Assembly (NCBI GenBank): GCA_916613615.1
Contig: OU744735.1
Location: 45,722,468-45,786,467 of the forward strand
Direction of reading: 5' to 3'
DNA from: Steromphala cineraria
Taxonomy: Eukaryota > Mollusca > Gastropoda > Trochida > Trochidae
DNA: 64,000 nucleotides
Positions 21,083-32,224 of the stretch are shown here, piece by piece (the first letter of the stretch is position 1; every line of letters starts with the position of its first letter). Both the position numbers and the translations under genes were made by a program. The notes under the pieces are model-generated. The model did not search any database. It was given only the letters and a program-made list of their open reading frames with translations, and was not told where the DNA came from.

Positions 21083-22334
21083 CTGTAACATAAAAATTAT
21101 ACTGATATAGAAAACGATTACGGGGGAAAAAGTACAATCATTTAAACAAATTAATTGTAATAGGACAACATCAAAGTTTGCCTCTTTTTCTGATCTTAAT
21201 TCATCACTTAATCGTGTCACCTTTTTTGATCTGCCATTTTAGGTTAGTTATCAATCTTTCATATTTCATATTATTTTGTTATCCATCTATAATTTACATA
21301 CACCGCAACAGCTGAACCCTTAAAGGGGCAGTAGCACGTTTTTTGATAATTTTGTATTTAAATTTTTAACTGATTATTGTACGTTAATGATAAATGTATT
21401 ATTTTGATAGTGTAAAAATTTCATTACACAAGCAAATCCTCCATAGTCAGAGAACAAAGTATGAAGAGTCACATAAAATCTATTTTGTGTGAACACCTTA
21501 CATTCATTTTGTGTAAGAAAAAGGAATCGCATGGCTAAACTTTACATTATATATTTGAATTATTACTGCTCCATTTAGTTTAAGTACATTGTCTTTCAAT
21601 TGAAGGCATTAATTTTCATGTTCCTGACATACCCTTATATTCCCCCTAAAACATCTACTGTCCCTTTAAAGGGAGTAGCCGTCGACAAAGCAAATCGCCT
21701 CTGGCCCGCACTGAGAAGCCTGCTCATTAGTGAGCATCATACATAGCTTGTATAATAATAACAGCAATTTCGGGTTTTTATCTGACATAATAATGTTTTG
21801 CAACTAACTTGCAGTTTTCTCAATTCTCCTGTTGTCACGAGGTTAGAACCTGTTGAAGTCTGCGATTTTATGAAAAGATAGTGATTTTTTTTCTAAAGTT
21901 AGGGGTTATATAACATGATATGTTATTTCGGATAAATCCTTTATTTTCAATTTAAAATCATTATTGCAAATTATAATTAAGCATAAAATATTTCAAAATA
22001 TTTTTAAAACTCACTTGACTGTTCTTCGGATAAATCATATATTTTAAATGTACAATCATCATGGAAGATTATAACTCAGCATAAAATATTGCAAATTATA
22101 TTTAACAAACTCACTTTTGACTGTGCTGTTATTACCATTACTTTCAGGAACCATTCTGCTTTCACTCGGGCAAAACTTGAGAATGCAAGCCAGATGAGTT
22201 CTGGAATATCCAATGGCTGTGCAGACCTCGGTATTTTGACAAAGCAGTTCGCACTTCTTCACATCCAGGGGACTAAAAAGTGGATAAGAAATTCGACAGG
22301 CCATTAAAACAAATGTTACTGTTGTTAGATCCAT
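20327..22334 (-). CDS. Two-exon secreted beta-propeller-like protein
   Basis: Exon 1 (22,334-22,115) starts at an ATG in good context (AAAATGG). It encodes a hydrophobic signal-type start (MDLTTVTFVLMACRISYP) and a Cys-rich stretch, CELLCQNTEVC...CILKFC, resembling half an apple/PAN domain. It ends AAAA|GTGAGT in phase 1. Exon 2 (21,082-20,327) opens after TTTTTATGTTACAG in the matching phase. It holds at least three repeats of about 45 residues such as GIAVDATRNRVYVHVGRRL and LSENGEFLYM, with the look of YWTD/NHL-type propeller blades. At about 20,945 the frame changes by one base, between SSCSCYGIS and SIHKLVIVRG. This may be an assembly indel or a real break. The function is unknown; it is probably extracellular. 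Confidence 0.6.
21320..21669 (+). mobile_element. TTAA MITE, copy 3 (intronic)
   Basis: TTAA|AGGGGCAGTAGCACG ... ACATCTACTGTCCCT|TTAA. It lies inside the single intron of the propeller-like gene, antisense to it. The interior has a deletion of the GGCGGCC block. Confidence 0.9.
22115..22334 (-). CDS. Exon 1 of the propeller-like gene
   Basis: 220 bases, ATG to a GTGAGT donor (22,114-22,109). Encodes the signal peptide and a Cys-rich segment; ends in phase 1. Confidence 0.6.
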
Positions 22335-22497
22335 TTTCTACACCGGTGTCTTATGAGTTGACACTTTCCCCTATACTTCAACTGACAGATGTCTCCAACA
22401 GAAAGATGAATCTAGATGACATTCGTACCCGATAACCAACTATTTGTTCTCAATAATGCATAACCGTAGTACGTACATTTATATTTGAGATAACATT

Positions 22498-22507
22498 CTT
22501 ATATAGT
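22498..22507 (-). promoter_or_regulatory. TATA-box-like element upstream of the propeller gene
   Basis: The minus strand reads CTATATAAG about 165 bases upstream of the ATG at 22,334, a plausible core promoter giving a 5' UTR of about 130 bases. Not distinctive in AT-rich DNA. Confidence 0.25.
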
Positions 22508-23079
22508 CACTGATATAATAATAAATAATACACATAACGGATAGATACGTATAAACTTTTGTCAAAGTGATATATTGCTGCATTCCAGAAGTTTGTTCAC
22601 CTTCATGTTTGTAAAATCATGCTTTTGGATTACGTCTGGGCCTAAAATTAGATTAAAGTATAGCTTAAACAACAGATCAACCGTTGCAAATCTTTATAAT
22701 TATTATTCTTACATAAATCATTTGATCTTGAGGTCCAAAGTGGTATAACTTCCTATAATTAAAGACACACAATTGAAACTTCAGAACTTCGTTATAATCT
22801 AAATGGATTTAATCAACAGGTTTTTGTATTAAGTCATACTGTTAATCTTAGATTGACCAATAAGGCGTGTTGTCCCGCTGAACTCTGACACTACGTCACT
22901 CAGCCAATCAGAAAACATGCCCTAACTCGCTCAACCGCACTGTTTTCGTCATTGTTGCTTTATGACTTTTTCTTCATTCAGAAAACGACGAGCGACTATC
23001 TCAACAAATAATCCGATAGCTTGGATGTTTTTTTATATTATGATTATCTTATTCAAAATAGTTTAGCGTATGAGGAGGT
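22508..23079. other. Upstream flank, nothing recognised
   Basis: AT-rich sequence between the putative promoter and a tandem-repeat element; no feature supported. Confidence 0.4.
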
Positions 23080-23650
23080 GGTATATAGCGCTCCGCCTAT
23101 CCGTCCGTCCGTTTCCGAAGCATAACCATTTGACTCAGAAACTACAAATATGGTATGAATATTACCTATGTGGTGCCTTTTAGGGGTTTAAATTGCAGGG
23201 TATCGAACTTTTTGGACTTTTTGGCTCTAAAACGACCACATTTCTGATTTTGTTCCGTTTCCGGAGCATAATTTGCAAACTATTTGACTCAGAAACTACA
23301 AATTTGTTATGGATGTTACCTAAGTGGTTTAGATGTGCCTTTTGGGCGTTTCATTTCCAGGGCACCAAATATTGTTAAACAAATTTCCCTAAAACAACCA
23401 AATTTCTGACTTTGTTCCGTTTCCGGAGCATAACTATTTGACTCAGAAACTTCAAATTTGGTATGGATGTTGCCTATGTGGTGTAGATGTGCCTTTTGGG
23501 GTTTTAATGCCAGGGTACCAAATGTTTTTGAAATGTTGGCCCTAAAACTGTCAAATTTCTGACTTTGTTCAGTCTCTGAAGCATAACTTGAAACTCTTTA
23601 GCTTAGAAACCTCTTATACCAAATGTGAGATTTCCATTTCCCACTGATGT
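23080..23650 (+). repeat. Family C tandem-unit element, four units
   Basis: Begins ATAGCGCTCCGCCTATCCGTCCGTCCG. It then has four units of about 150 bp marked by TTCCG(G/A)AGCATAA near 23,112, 23,260 and 23,422 and by a degenerate copy at 23,574. Each carries TTTGACTCAGAAACT(A/T)CAAAT and a GTGCCTTTT(A/G)GGG(G/T)TTT block. The CCGTCCGTCCG run lies at the opposite end from the GGACGGAC runs of families A and B, i.e. this copy is reversed. Confidence 0.75.
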
Positions 23651-24380
23651 GCCTTTAAGTGATATATATTCTATAGGTGACCATAACATTTTCAAAGTTT
23701 GACCAAAAATAATTAAATAGCCTAACTTCTTCAAATTATAAAAGTAATGACTTCTGGACTTGAGTTATTATTTTGTTTAACCTTACCCTTTAATCCATTG
23801 ACAATTATTCATTCACAAGACTGAATGTATGTTTTTAATTTTATCAATGTTATATGATGGCGGTGAAATTACAGCGGGGGTATGTGAGCCATGCTCACTT
23901 CTGCCTGTCGGCGTAGATTGTACTATACATGAGGATCTTGTATGTAGGTTTGAGTCATTATTACGGCCTGTTCCGCCGGTACAAGTCCATGGTTGTTTGT
24001 TTCAATATCGAGATCCCCTTCCTCTCTTAGGTATTGGCTTCATTATCGAAACTTAAGGGATTAAATACAAGATTCACAAGTTTTGTCAAATTTCGTGGAT
24101 CTGAGTTTGAAAGGAAGAATGAAATAACGATTTTACATACTTTGTACACTTTCTTTTGGATGCCAGTATAGTTGACATTATCACCAATGCTTGCCTGGTA
24201 TGGTCATATATGTACACTACTCTCGCGTCAGTTGATTTCTCCAGTGTATATATACTATATGTAGATGTATAAGGCAAAGCTCCAATGCATATCATGTCTT
24301 GCTCAGGTGTGCTTTGGTTTTTTATTATATTATTGAAGGTGAGATACTCTGTTCTATCAGTGAAATAAACCCTCTATCTG
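23651..24380. other. Unassigned spacer
   Basis: Includes a less AT-rich open stretch around 23,860-24,050 that may be a decayed element. No domain was recognised. Confidence 0.3.
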
Positions 24381-24384
24381 GCTA

Positions 24385-24513
24385 CAGTGGCGATAACCTT
24401 TATCGTCACTCTACTGAGTGGTGATAAACTTTATCACCACTCTAGTGACGTCAAGTTCAAGAGTTTGACGTCATGTAACAATGGTCTGACGTCATGAATT
24501 CTCCTATGACGTC
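24385..24513. repeat. Two palindromes followed by a TGACGTCA cluster
   Basis: Two neighbouring palindromes, AGTGGCGATAACC/TTTATCGTCACT (24,385-24,410) and GAGTGGTGATAAA/TTTATCACCACTC (24,416-24,443), precede four TGACGTCA sites between 24,446 and 24,507. TGACGTCA is the consensus CREB/ATF site; similar clusters elsewhere in the window lie in repeats. Confidence 0.6.
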
Positions 24514-24607
24514 ACACTGTTACCGCGGTGACGGGTTCTTCCAAGCGGCCGCTCAACATGAAATTGGCCTTTTTTGACGTAATTAGAAGGATTTCATCAT
24601 CTAATAA

Positions 24608-24775
24608 ATAGAATATCTGTCAATTCTTGACAAATACCATGTTTATCTCATCTCGTGAGGTAGAAAAGTTAAATATTTTAACTCGTGGCTGCGCCACTCG
24701 TGAAAATATAACCTTTCTACCTCACTCGATGAGATAAACATGGTATTAGTCAAGAAAAGACAGATATCCTCTATA
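24608..24775. mobile_element. Foldback element, about 60-bp arms
   Basis: AGAATATCTGTC...TACCATGTTTATCTCATC pairs with GATGAGATAAACATGGTA...GACAGATATCC across a spacer of about 35 bases. No target duplication could be fixed by eye. Confidence 0.7.
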
Positions 24776-26059
24776 TATCAGCGTTCGGCGTTGAAAGCTA
24801 AAGTGAGTATAGCGAATCTTACTCTATTCTTTAACATGAATTATTCTTCTTGATACACATATTCATCAGTTATTTTTTGCTTTAAATTCGAGAGCTATCC
24901 TCGAAAATGTTATCATAAATTCCCTCTTAACAAGTTATTCTTTATTTCTCTATGCTGATAGCTCATGAACGATACTCGTGGAATACGTAACATATTAAAG
25001 ATGCTATATCATACTTGCAATATTTTTAAAGGTATTTTCAATGTATACGTTGTATTTTTAGAAAAATTTAGCGACCAACCATGAGAAAATCGGACCAAAT
25101 TTCATTAAATAGGAGATACATGTAATTTACCAAAAAAATACCAAAACGGCAGTCGACATAAGGGCGAATCAAGTGTGGCCATTTCAAAACTTCCGGTTTC
25201 TAGATGTACGTTTGAAAACCGTCTTTGTCGCCCTCAACTAGATTTTATTTTATTTTTCTCCGAATGAGGTATTCGTTGCTGTCAAAGTTGATACCCATCG
25301 AACGCAATTACGGTAGTTGAGACACATGTAAATCCTACAAGCATAATGATTACGTATGTTGTTGTTGATTAAACAATCTAAATATGATATCAAAATTTCG
25401 ACGAAAGATTTTTCTACGAAGTGATGTATTTCATTTCTCAATAGCTAAGTTTCATCCTGAACCGCTTGCAAGTATGATACAACATCTTTAAGTAATTCGT
25501 TCTTTATTTGTATGAATATCACAGCCTTGGTTTGGTATTTGTAAATTCAGGTTTTAACCAACCAATATAAACTCTTCGGCAAATAAAATACATATGAACA
25601 TCAAGATAGATATTTTCAGCCTTTGAGGTTAACCTACACACATATATTATATATATATATATATATATTCTGAAGCTAAAGCGAATATTCCTAAACATAT
25701 GTTCACTATTATGGACGTTATCATTCCCTCTGTATCATATATGATGTTTAACATTTATAAAATTCTGCTATTATGGAGAAGAAAACATCTGAAGCTATGA
25801 ATATTTCTGCATTTAGACTTGCTCCCCTCAACTTAAAAGACAGGGAACGACCAAAGAAAAGTACGTATACATAGGATTGTATAAAGTCTACATTGTCACG
25901 TGGTGACAATATTTTTATACCTGTGTCACTGGTTATAAACATACCTTGTCGTTGTCAAATATTTCATTTCATACAAGGCGTACTATAAATATCACCAAAC
26001 ACATCTTTATCACGTATTTGTATTAAGTTTATGTCAAAGTAGAAAAGTTTTCGTACACT
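24776..26059. other. Unassigned sequence with a TA microsatellite
   Basis: Contains (TA)n at 25,642-25,668. No other repeat, gene or signal was recognised. Confidence 0.4.
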
Positions 26060-26441
26060 TTAAAGGGACAGTAACACGCTTTTGAAAATCTAAATTTTTT
26101 TATTGTTCACTGATAATGGAGCGTTAATGCTAAATGTATTATATTCATAGCGTCGAAAATATCATTACACAAACCAATCATCCATTGTCAGAGAACGAAT
26201 TGTAAGGATTCACAAAAAGTCAAGTGGCGGTCATTTTTGTGGGAACACCTTCACTACAGTTTGTGTAAGTAAAAAGGATCGCATGGCTGAACTGTCCATC
26301 ATATATTGGATGTATTACTGCTTTCTTTATTTTAAATACAGTGACTTTCAATTGTACGATTTATCATTTTCCTGACATCACCTTATACCCACCCATCCCC
26401 CGCCCCCCCAAAAAAACCCAAACGTGATACTGCCTCTTCAA
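26060..26441 (+). mobile_element. TTAA MITE, copy 4 (diverged)
   Basis: TTAA|AGGGACAGTAACACG ... CGTGATACTGCCTCT|TCAA. Ends and interior are the most diverged among the forward copies, and a C/A-rich insertion (CCACCCATCCCCCGCCCCCC) sits near the right end. Confidence 0.85.
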
Positions 26442-27071
26442 AGCCTTTTTAAAAAATACTTGTCCAGTTATTTGTTTTAGAATTTCAAACACATTCCTCG
26501 AAACAAAGATCACCATCGAAACAAAAAAAATGTTAAACTAACAAAATTAATCTTCCTAAATGTATATGTTTATGGAACTCTCAAAATAAGATAGAAGATA
26601 GCATTCCTAGAATAGAAAACAGGTATGAATGTTAAAATGTTATGAACCTTAAAACCCGGGGCGATGTCAAATACAACGTTTGGTGAATAACGAGTTTTCA
26701 TTTCATCTCTCTTCATGCATATATGCATGTTTATTTAATGTTAGCTCAAATATACAGCTGTTAACATGGCAGAAAGACAACACAATATTTGAATAAGTAA
26801 CGTAATATACATGTATATAAATCAACATTCTAAACTCAAAGTTGAAATTAAGGAAATGAATGTATCAAATCATGTCTGTACTTTCATTGAAAACAATTTT
26901 GAACTTTCCGATTGTTTTGAAGGATCATTGAACTATAACTGATGGACATTGAAAGTATCATGAATGCAAGTGAAGAAATGACAGAGAAAGAAATAAACAA
27001 ATGCATGAATGAATGAATAAATAACTGAATAAGTAAATTAATTTGGCGAAGTCATCGGAATTAGGTTAGGT
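26442..27071. other. Unassigned AT-rich spacer
   Basis: Nothing recognised apart from a short AATGAATGAATAAATAA simple repeat near 27,008. Confidence 0.4.
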
Positions 27072-27429
27072 TTAAAGGGGCAGTAGCACGTTTTTAAGGG
27101 GGATATAAGGTGTTATGAAAATAAAAGTTAATGGTTCCAATTGAAAGACAATGCATTTAAACTAAATGGAGCAGTAATATTTCAAATATACAATGTAAAT
27201 TTAGCCATGCGATTTCTTTTTCTTACACAAAATGAATTAAAGGTGTTCACAAAAAAATGGCCGCCAATGGATTTTAGGTTAATCTTCATACTTTGTTCTC
27301 TGACTATGGAAGATTGGCTTGTGTATTGAGAATTTTGACACTATCAAAATAATACTTTTAGCGTGAATAAACAGTTATAAGTGAAAAATTCAAATATAAT
27401 TATCAAAAAACGTGCTACTGACCCTTTAA
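27072..27429 (-). mobile_element. TTAA MITE, copy 5 (reverse)
   Basis: Same family as 18,769-19,131 in the opposite orientation: TTAA|AGGGGCAGTAGCACG then AAGGGGGATATAAGGTG, and the far end CGTGCTACTGACCCT|TTAA. Confidence 0.9.
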
Positions 27430-28056
27430 GTGATTAATTTCAGCTTTTAGGTAAATACTTAAAGAAATTAACATGAGTTAATATCAAAACCATTGCGATG
27501 ATACAACTACGTATTCATATATCTTCAGTTTGAAACGTTGTCAATTATCACAATAATTACTAATCACTATTGACAATGACGATTCTATGAATAATAATTA
27601 AAGTTGCAGGACCTACATATAGTGACTATGAGTTCAGGAAGGTTATTGACAATGTGAAGTGACATATATTGTTACACACATGATCAAATGTGCGATTGTA
27701 GAACGAAAATGCTGCAAAGGACATTAGTTGCAAGTTCTGAAAGCGATTTGAGCCAACGAAGGGCATTGAAATTTATTTTTTGAAAGCATTTCCTTAAATG
27801 GGAGATCGGAAAAGGGTGGTCCTTTTGGTATGTTCGTTTCTTTTTGTTATGTCATGTTTAGGTTGTTGTGTTTTCCTATATAAGCCTTTGTATAGGTACT
27901 AGTTTGCACCAAATGTTAATGTAATAAAGTCAGTTTATGTTTTTTAAATGTAATAAGAAGAGTATTGTATATATTTTTTTTATCAAGACATATATACATA
28001 GAGAAGGGTTGATAGCTTTTTTCGTCAAATATGACTCGACCGGAGTGGGGTATAAG
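27430..28056. other. Unassigned spacer
   Basis: No gene or repeat recognised. Confidence 0.4.
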
Positions 28057-28154
28057 TCATATATCCACCCTTCCCTCGGTGCATCACTCAATATACCTCC
28101 TGTTTTGAAACAGGCGGTATATTGAGCGATACACCTCGGGAAGGGTGGGTATAT
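28057..28154. repeat. Long hairpin, 46-bp arms with almost no loop
   Basis: Reading outward from CTGTTTTGAAACAG (28,100-28,113) the two sides remain complementary for about 46 bases with roughly five mismatches (TATATCCACCCTTCCC at one end, GGGAAGGGTGGGTATAT at the other). Confidence 0.85.
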
Positions 28155-28375
28155 CTATTACAAAATCATTTTTCCTATGAAGTAGACAGGTAATAACCAG
28201 GTGAGCGAATTGAACGACAGTGTTCAGCATCTAGAATGTTGAATAATACACAGTGCAAGAATAAGTTCTTGTTTACAGGTTAGAATAAATATATAACAAG
28301 CCTTGAAGGAAATAAATATCTTGGATAATATTTCGATGATAATTATTTACAATCAGAAATCACCTCGACACTTAC

Positions 28376-28578
28376 AGGATTGTACCAGACTGCTCTGTTA
28401 CAAGCTCCACTGAGTCCCTCCCAGGTTCCAAGCGAGGAGCACGTGTGAGTTGAGCTTGTTCCACAGAAGAGGAAATCAGACTGACAGGTGTATTGAGTGA
28501 CAGCGCTCTCGTATTGTCCAGTAGAAGACTTGTTAGCATTGGCCAGATCAGGAGCAGGACCACATTCAACTTCTTTAT
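28376..28578 (-). CDS. Sushi/CCP domain exon
   Basis: The minus strand after a TCTCTATAG acceptor (28,579) reads KEVECGPAPDL ... QYTCQSDFLFC ... CSSLGTWEGLSGAC, then AATCCT|GTAAGT donor at 28,375. This is the sushi (complement control protein) pattern: first Cys with GP.P, a Y.C core, a third Cys, then W.G...C. The 203-base exon enters in phase 1 and leaves in phase 0. No neighbouring exon was found within several kilobases. It could belong to a long-intron gene or be an orphan exon. It is unlikely to be part of the propeller gene, whose exon 1 has its own signal peptide. Confidence 0.65.
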
Positions 28579-28754
28579 CTATAGAGAAAACAGGAGGAAA
28601 CTAGCGTATGTTTCGAGTAAAGAGTAAACCTATTTATCATCCAAAACTGTGATCCACAGGAGATATCGCTTGATCTTCCATAGGAAGGAGATATCGCTTT
28701 GGCAGTAGATTTTGAACAATGCCCTGTCAACAGAAGGGGCATGACATTACAAAC

Positions 28755-29070
28755 GTTTTGCATCATCAGAAATGACGTCACAATGCTATGACGTCATAAA
28801 CACATTGACATCACAATACCATGACGTCATGAACACCATGACGTCACAGTGTTTTAGAGCTATGCAGTGTTCAAAGATGTAGATTTTTCATGCAAATGTG
28901 ATGAAAAATGATTTTGGATGATAAATAGAATCTCACCCTCGTGTCTTCTGATATCAAATATATCAACACTCGTTGATGAAAGTAAGCAAGCCTTGGGTAT
29001 TTGTTACTTTTATCAACTTTTGTTGATATATTTGATATCAGAAAACACTTGGGTGAGATTCTCTATTTAT
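28755..29070. repeat. TGACGTCA cluster plus foldback element
   Basis: Four TGACGTCA sites and one TGACATCA lie between 28,771 and 28,850. They are followed by a foldback with arms at about 28,922-28,975 and 29,010-29,068 (ATAGAATCTCACCC ... GGGTGAGATTCTCTAT; GATATCAAATATATCAACA ... TGTTGATATATTTGATATC). A degenerate relative of the whole block is at 39,220-39,500. Confidence 0.7.
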
Positions 29071-29079
29071 TCTTATTCT

Positions 29080-29560
29080 CCAGTATCATAAGGCCTAGAA
29101 AGCTGAAACTTTGTGTACAGACTTCTTGACTAGAAAGGATTATAAATTATAGCAAGATTCGCTCGCGCGGGCCGCAATGGAATATAGCAAACCAAGTCAT
29201 TTTCTCGCCACATTCTCGATATAATTTAAACAAGAAAATTATTTGATTGGCTATATCCCAAGGCGGCCCGCGGGAGCGAATCTAGCTTCTAAGCCCAGGG
29301 TACAGATTACTTGAGTTAGCGTCACGTTCGTACCCTGAGACAGGATGTGTGGCCCCTAATAAGGGCCACAGTGGTCACACCCTTACAACCTATTTTCATT
29401 TCTTCTCCAGAACCATAAGGCATAGAAAGCTGAAATATTGTGTACTTACTTAATGACTAGTGAGGATTATAAATTGTAGCTTTTTGTCGCTCTGTGGCCA
29501 CACCCTAAAGCAAAAACAAATGTAAAGCCTGATGAGCTACAGAGCAAATGGCTCTATACA
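29080..29560 (-). repeat. Family A element (reverse) with a nested MITE
   Basis: Reverse-oriented family A, ending GCCTGATGAGCTACAGAGC at about 29,550. Units are visible at about 29,095-29,155 and 29,350-29,480. The collinearity is broken by the nested element at 29,152-29,288. Confidence 0.65.
29152..29288. mobile_element. GC-rich-ended MITE nested in family A
   Basis: Inverted ends GCAAGATTCGCTCGCGCG...GGAATATAGC and GCTATATCCC...CGCGGGAGCGAATCTAGC, about 36 bp each, enclose about 60 bp. Ends rich in CG stand out from the surrounding AT-rich repeat. Confidence 0.75.
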
Positions 29561-31187
29561 TTTGTTTTGTTTTAGTGAAAAATAGACTTTGAATACTCAA
29601 GATTATTGTGAAATGTTAGCATTCAGTATAACTTAAAAATGTGTAAGAGATAACCTTTATATGAAACATTTGTTGTTATCGACAACTTTTTTACTTTTTT
29701 GTTCCGACAAACTCTGGAATCAACCGGAATTACAAAGATAACGCGGAAGATATTACATGTACATCAAACACAGAAAAGAATCGCCCCTCTTCATGATCAT
29801 AAGTATGTTCATCAATCCCATTATATAACCGCCTATGTAAATGTATATAAATATATACATAAAACAAAGTAAAGAATCGCCCCCTCTGGATAGAAATATG
29901 TTAACAAAAAGTTCATGAAAAGGACTATGAAATCTAACAAACCTTTTTACTTATCTATTGTCAAAATCAATTATCAAACATTATATATTTAACATGTTAT
30001 TTAATAAATCTTTTTCAAAATCTTTTTGTGAAAACACTGTGTAATGGTGGTTTAACCGCTTATGACATGACCGTGTCTCGCCACATCATCAGGCAGAAAT
30101 CGTGTCAACGCCATAATGCGGCTGTTATTGATTATAACATGCACTTTAGGGATAAATGAAATGTATACCGGTCACATGACCTTGTTTAGTCCAATCAAAA
30201 GGGAGCATATATTTTTTGAATTCAAAGTCTGAATTTATTCATATAAAAAGGTAACTTTGCAAAAATAACTCTTATAATAACATATTCTCAAGTTTATGAT
30301 TCTTTTTACAAAATATATGTTAGTCAGGGACTATACGGGTTAACTTGATTATTCAACTCGATTATTCATCTTTGTAGAGTTTATCATTTAAAGTGAAATT
30401 GACATTGGCGCATTTATTGTGTGAACACAATTAAATCACTCAATGTAGGAGAGTGGTAAAATTGATTTGTTATATTATACTGTTGGTCTTGCATTTGGTA
30501 ACATATGTTTTCCCTTTCTATGGACAACACTTATTGACCCTCGAAAACGTGTTACACTATCTTAATTTTTTTTACAAAGACGGTCGATCAGTTGCTTTAG
30601 GCCTGCATATGGTTAATGTTACTAACCTTTCACAATTGATAGCACACAATGAAAATGTTATTTTCAGCAGACCAAAATAGTATTCAGTTCCCATATTAAG
30701 TCACTTTTTGTCCTGATGTGATACGGCCGCTTGAAATATGCATTTTTGACAATATAATTGTTGTTATGTCAAACCAAATATGCTACTAATTATAAAAATA
30801 AGGAAACACTCTAGTAGAAGAAGTTTTGTTCATGCCTTCAAACATTCTTGACAATGGGTTTACATATTTGTGAAATTTAAAGATTGTTAAAAATATGATA
30901 CATTTTTTAATTTTGGCAAATTTCATTACATTTGTTGCGATGTTTAACATGTGTTTATCAAACTATTCACTACCAGGGATATCACTATGATTTATGACCC
31001 TAACTGTACTTCTCACGTCAAAACTTATGACAGTACTTCCAAATGTCACTAAGTTATTGTTTGTTTAATAAACATCATACCTATTAAGCATGTGCGCATA
31101 CATATAGTTATGTTATCATGAAAAACAAATGTTCCTTAGATTTTTATAATAGTATTTGTGAAGCACTTATATTTCAGAAATTTCATT
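29561..31187. other. 1.6 kb without recognised genes
   Basis: Plus strand 30,453-30,680 holds an open frame with a hydrophobic start (CYIILLVLHLVTYVFPF), but it has no ATG and no support for splicing. Nothing else was recognised. Confidence 0.35.
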
Positions 31188-31550
31188 TTAAAGGGGCAGT
31201 AGCACGTTTTTTGAAAATTTTATATTTCAAATTTTTCACTGATAATTGTACGTTAATGCTAAATGTATTATTTTGATAGTGTCAAAAATCTCATAACACA
31301 AACCAATCATCCATAGTCAGAGGACAGATTATAAAGATTCACATAAATTCCATTGGCGGCCATTTTGTGTGAACACCTTTAATTCATTATGTGTAAGAAA
31401 AAACAATCGCCTGGCTAAACTTTATGTTATATATTTGACCAATTACTGCTCCAATTAGTTTAAATACATTGTCTTTCAATTGGATCCATTAATATTCATT
31501 GTCCTGACATCACCTTATATTCTCCCTAAAACGTGCTACTGCCCCTTTAA
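31188..31550 (+). mobile_element. TTAA MITE, copy 6
   Basis: TTAA|AGGGGCAGTAGCACG ... CGTGCTACTGCCCCT|TTAA. Full length and forward, 178 bp from the left end of the DIRS element. Confidence 0.9.
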
Positions 31551-31727
31551 GTTCAAGGTATACGAAATCTAGGACTGGTGTGAACATTCAGCTGTAGAGT
31601 TGAATATGGGTTGTGTAAGAGGTGTTTAGGGATAGGAACACGTATTCTTTTAAATTGTATTTCTTCGAATTCTCCAAACTGTTGGGAGAATTTTATGCTA
31701 AACGTTTTAGATTCAGATCGTAAAACA

Positions 31728-31905
31728 TATTATTTAGTTACTAACCTCCGACAAGTGACCTTAGCCTGTTAGCCATATAACATGTAATCGACTCATTCCC
31801 ACAGATGTAATGAAACATCATTACCCAGAACAATCGGAGTTATCTGCCCGTCACTAGTCCACTAGGTGGCGTGACCTGTCATCCAATTAGATTCATTCAC
31901 ATTAC
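31728..31905. repeat. DIRS left inverted terminal repeat
   Basis: Matches the reverse complement of 36,613-36,815, with landmarks ACAAGTGACCTTAGCCTGTTAG and CCACTAGGTGGCGTGACC. The outermost 20 or so bases differ between the two termini, and both versions are represented in the internal complementary region. Confidence 0.9.
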
Positions 31906-32224
31906 AGAGTCGGTTGAGTTCAGACGTGTTTGTCTCGCTCCCCGATTGTATTGAGCTATTTAACGTGTTTTGGTTATTCTTGACTCCTTTTCTCTCTCAA
32001 GTCTTTCTATTCTTTGTCTGTCTACTTCTCCTACGGGGTATTCATTCCTTGGGTCTGAATACTGTGTATTCAAAAAGTGTTCTGTTGACACAGCGGCTGT
32101 GTCAACTTAGAGCGAGGTGTGCACGTGGTGTCGATTTCGGTCGTGCAGCACGTGCAGCTAGTGCGGGCCGTGGGTCGGGCCGTCTCTCTCTCTCTCCCTC
32201 TCTCGCCTAGTCCGGCGCCGCACG

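Noticed and set aside
25642..25668. TATA-rich promoter
   Set aside because: Simple (TA)n microsatellite without adjacent gene.
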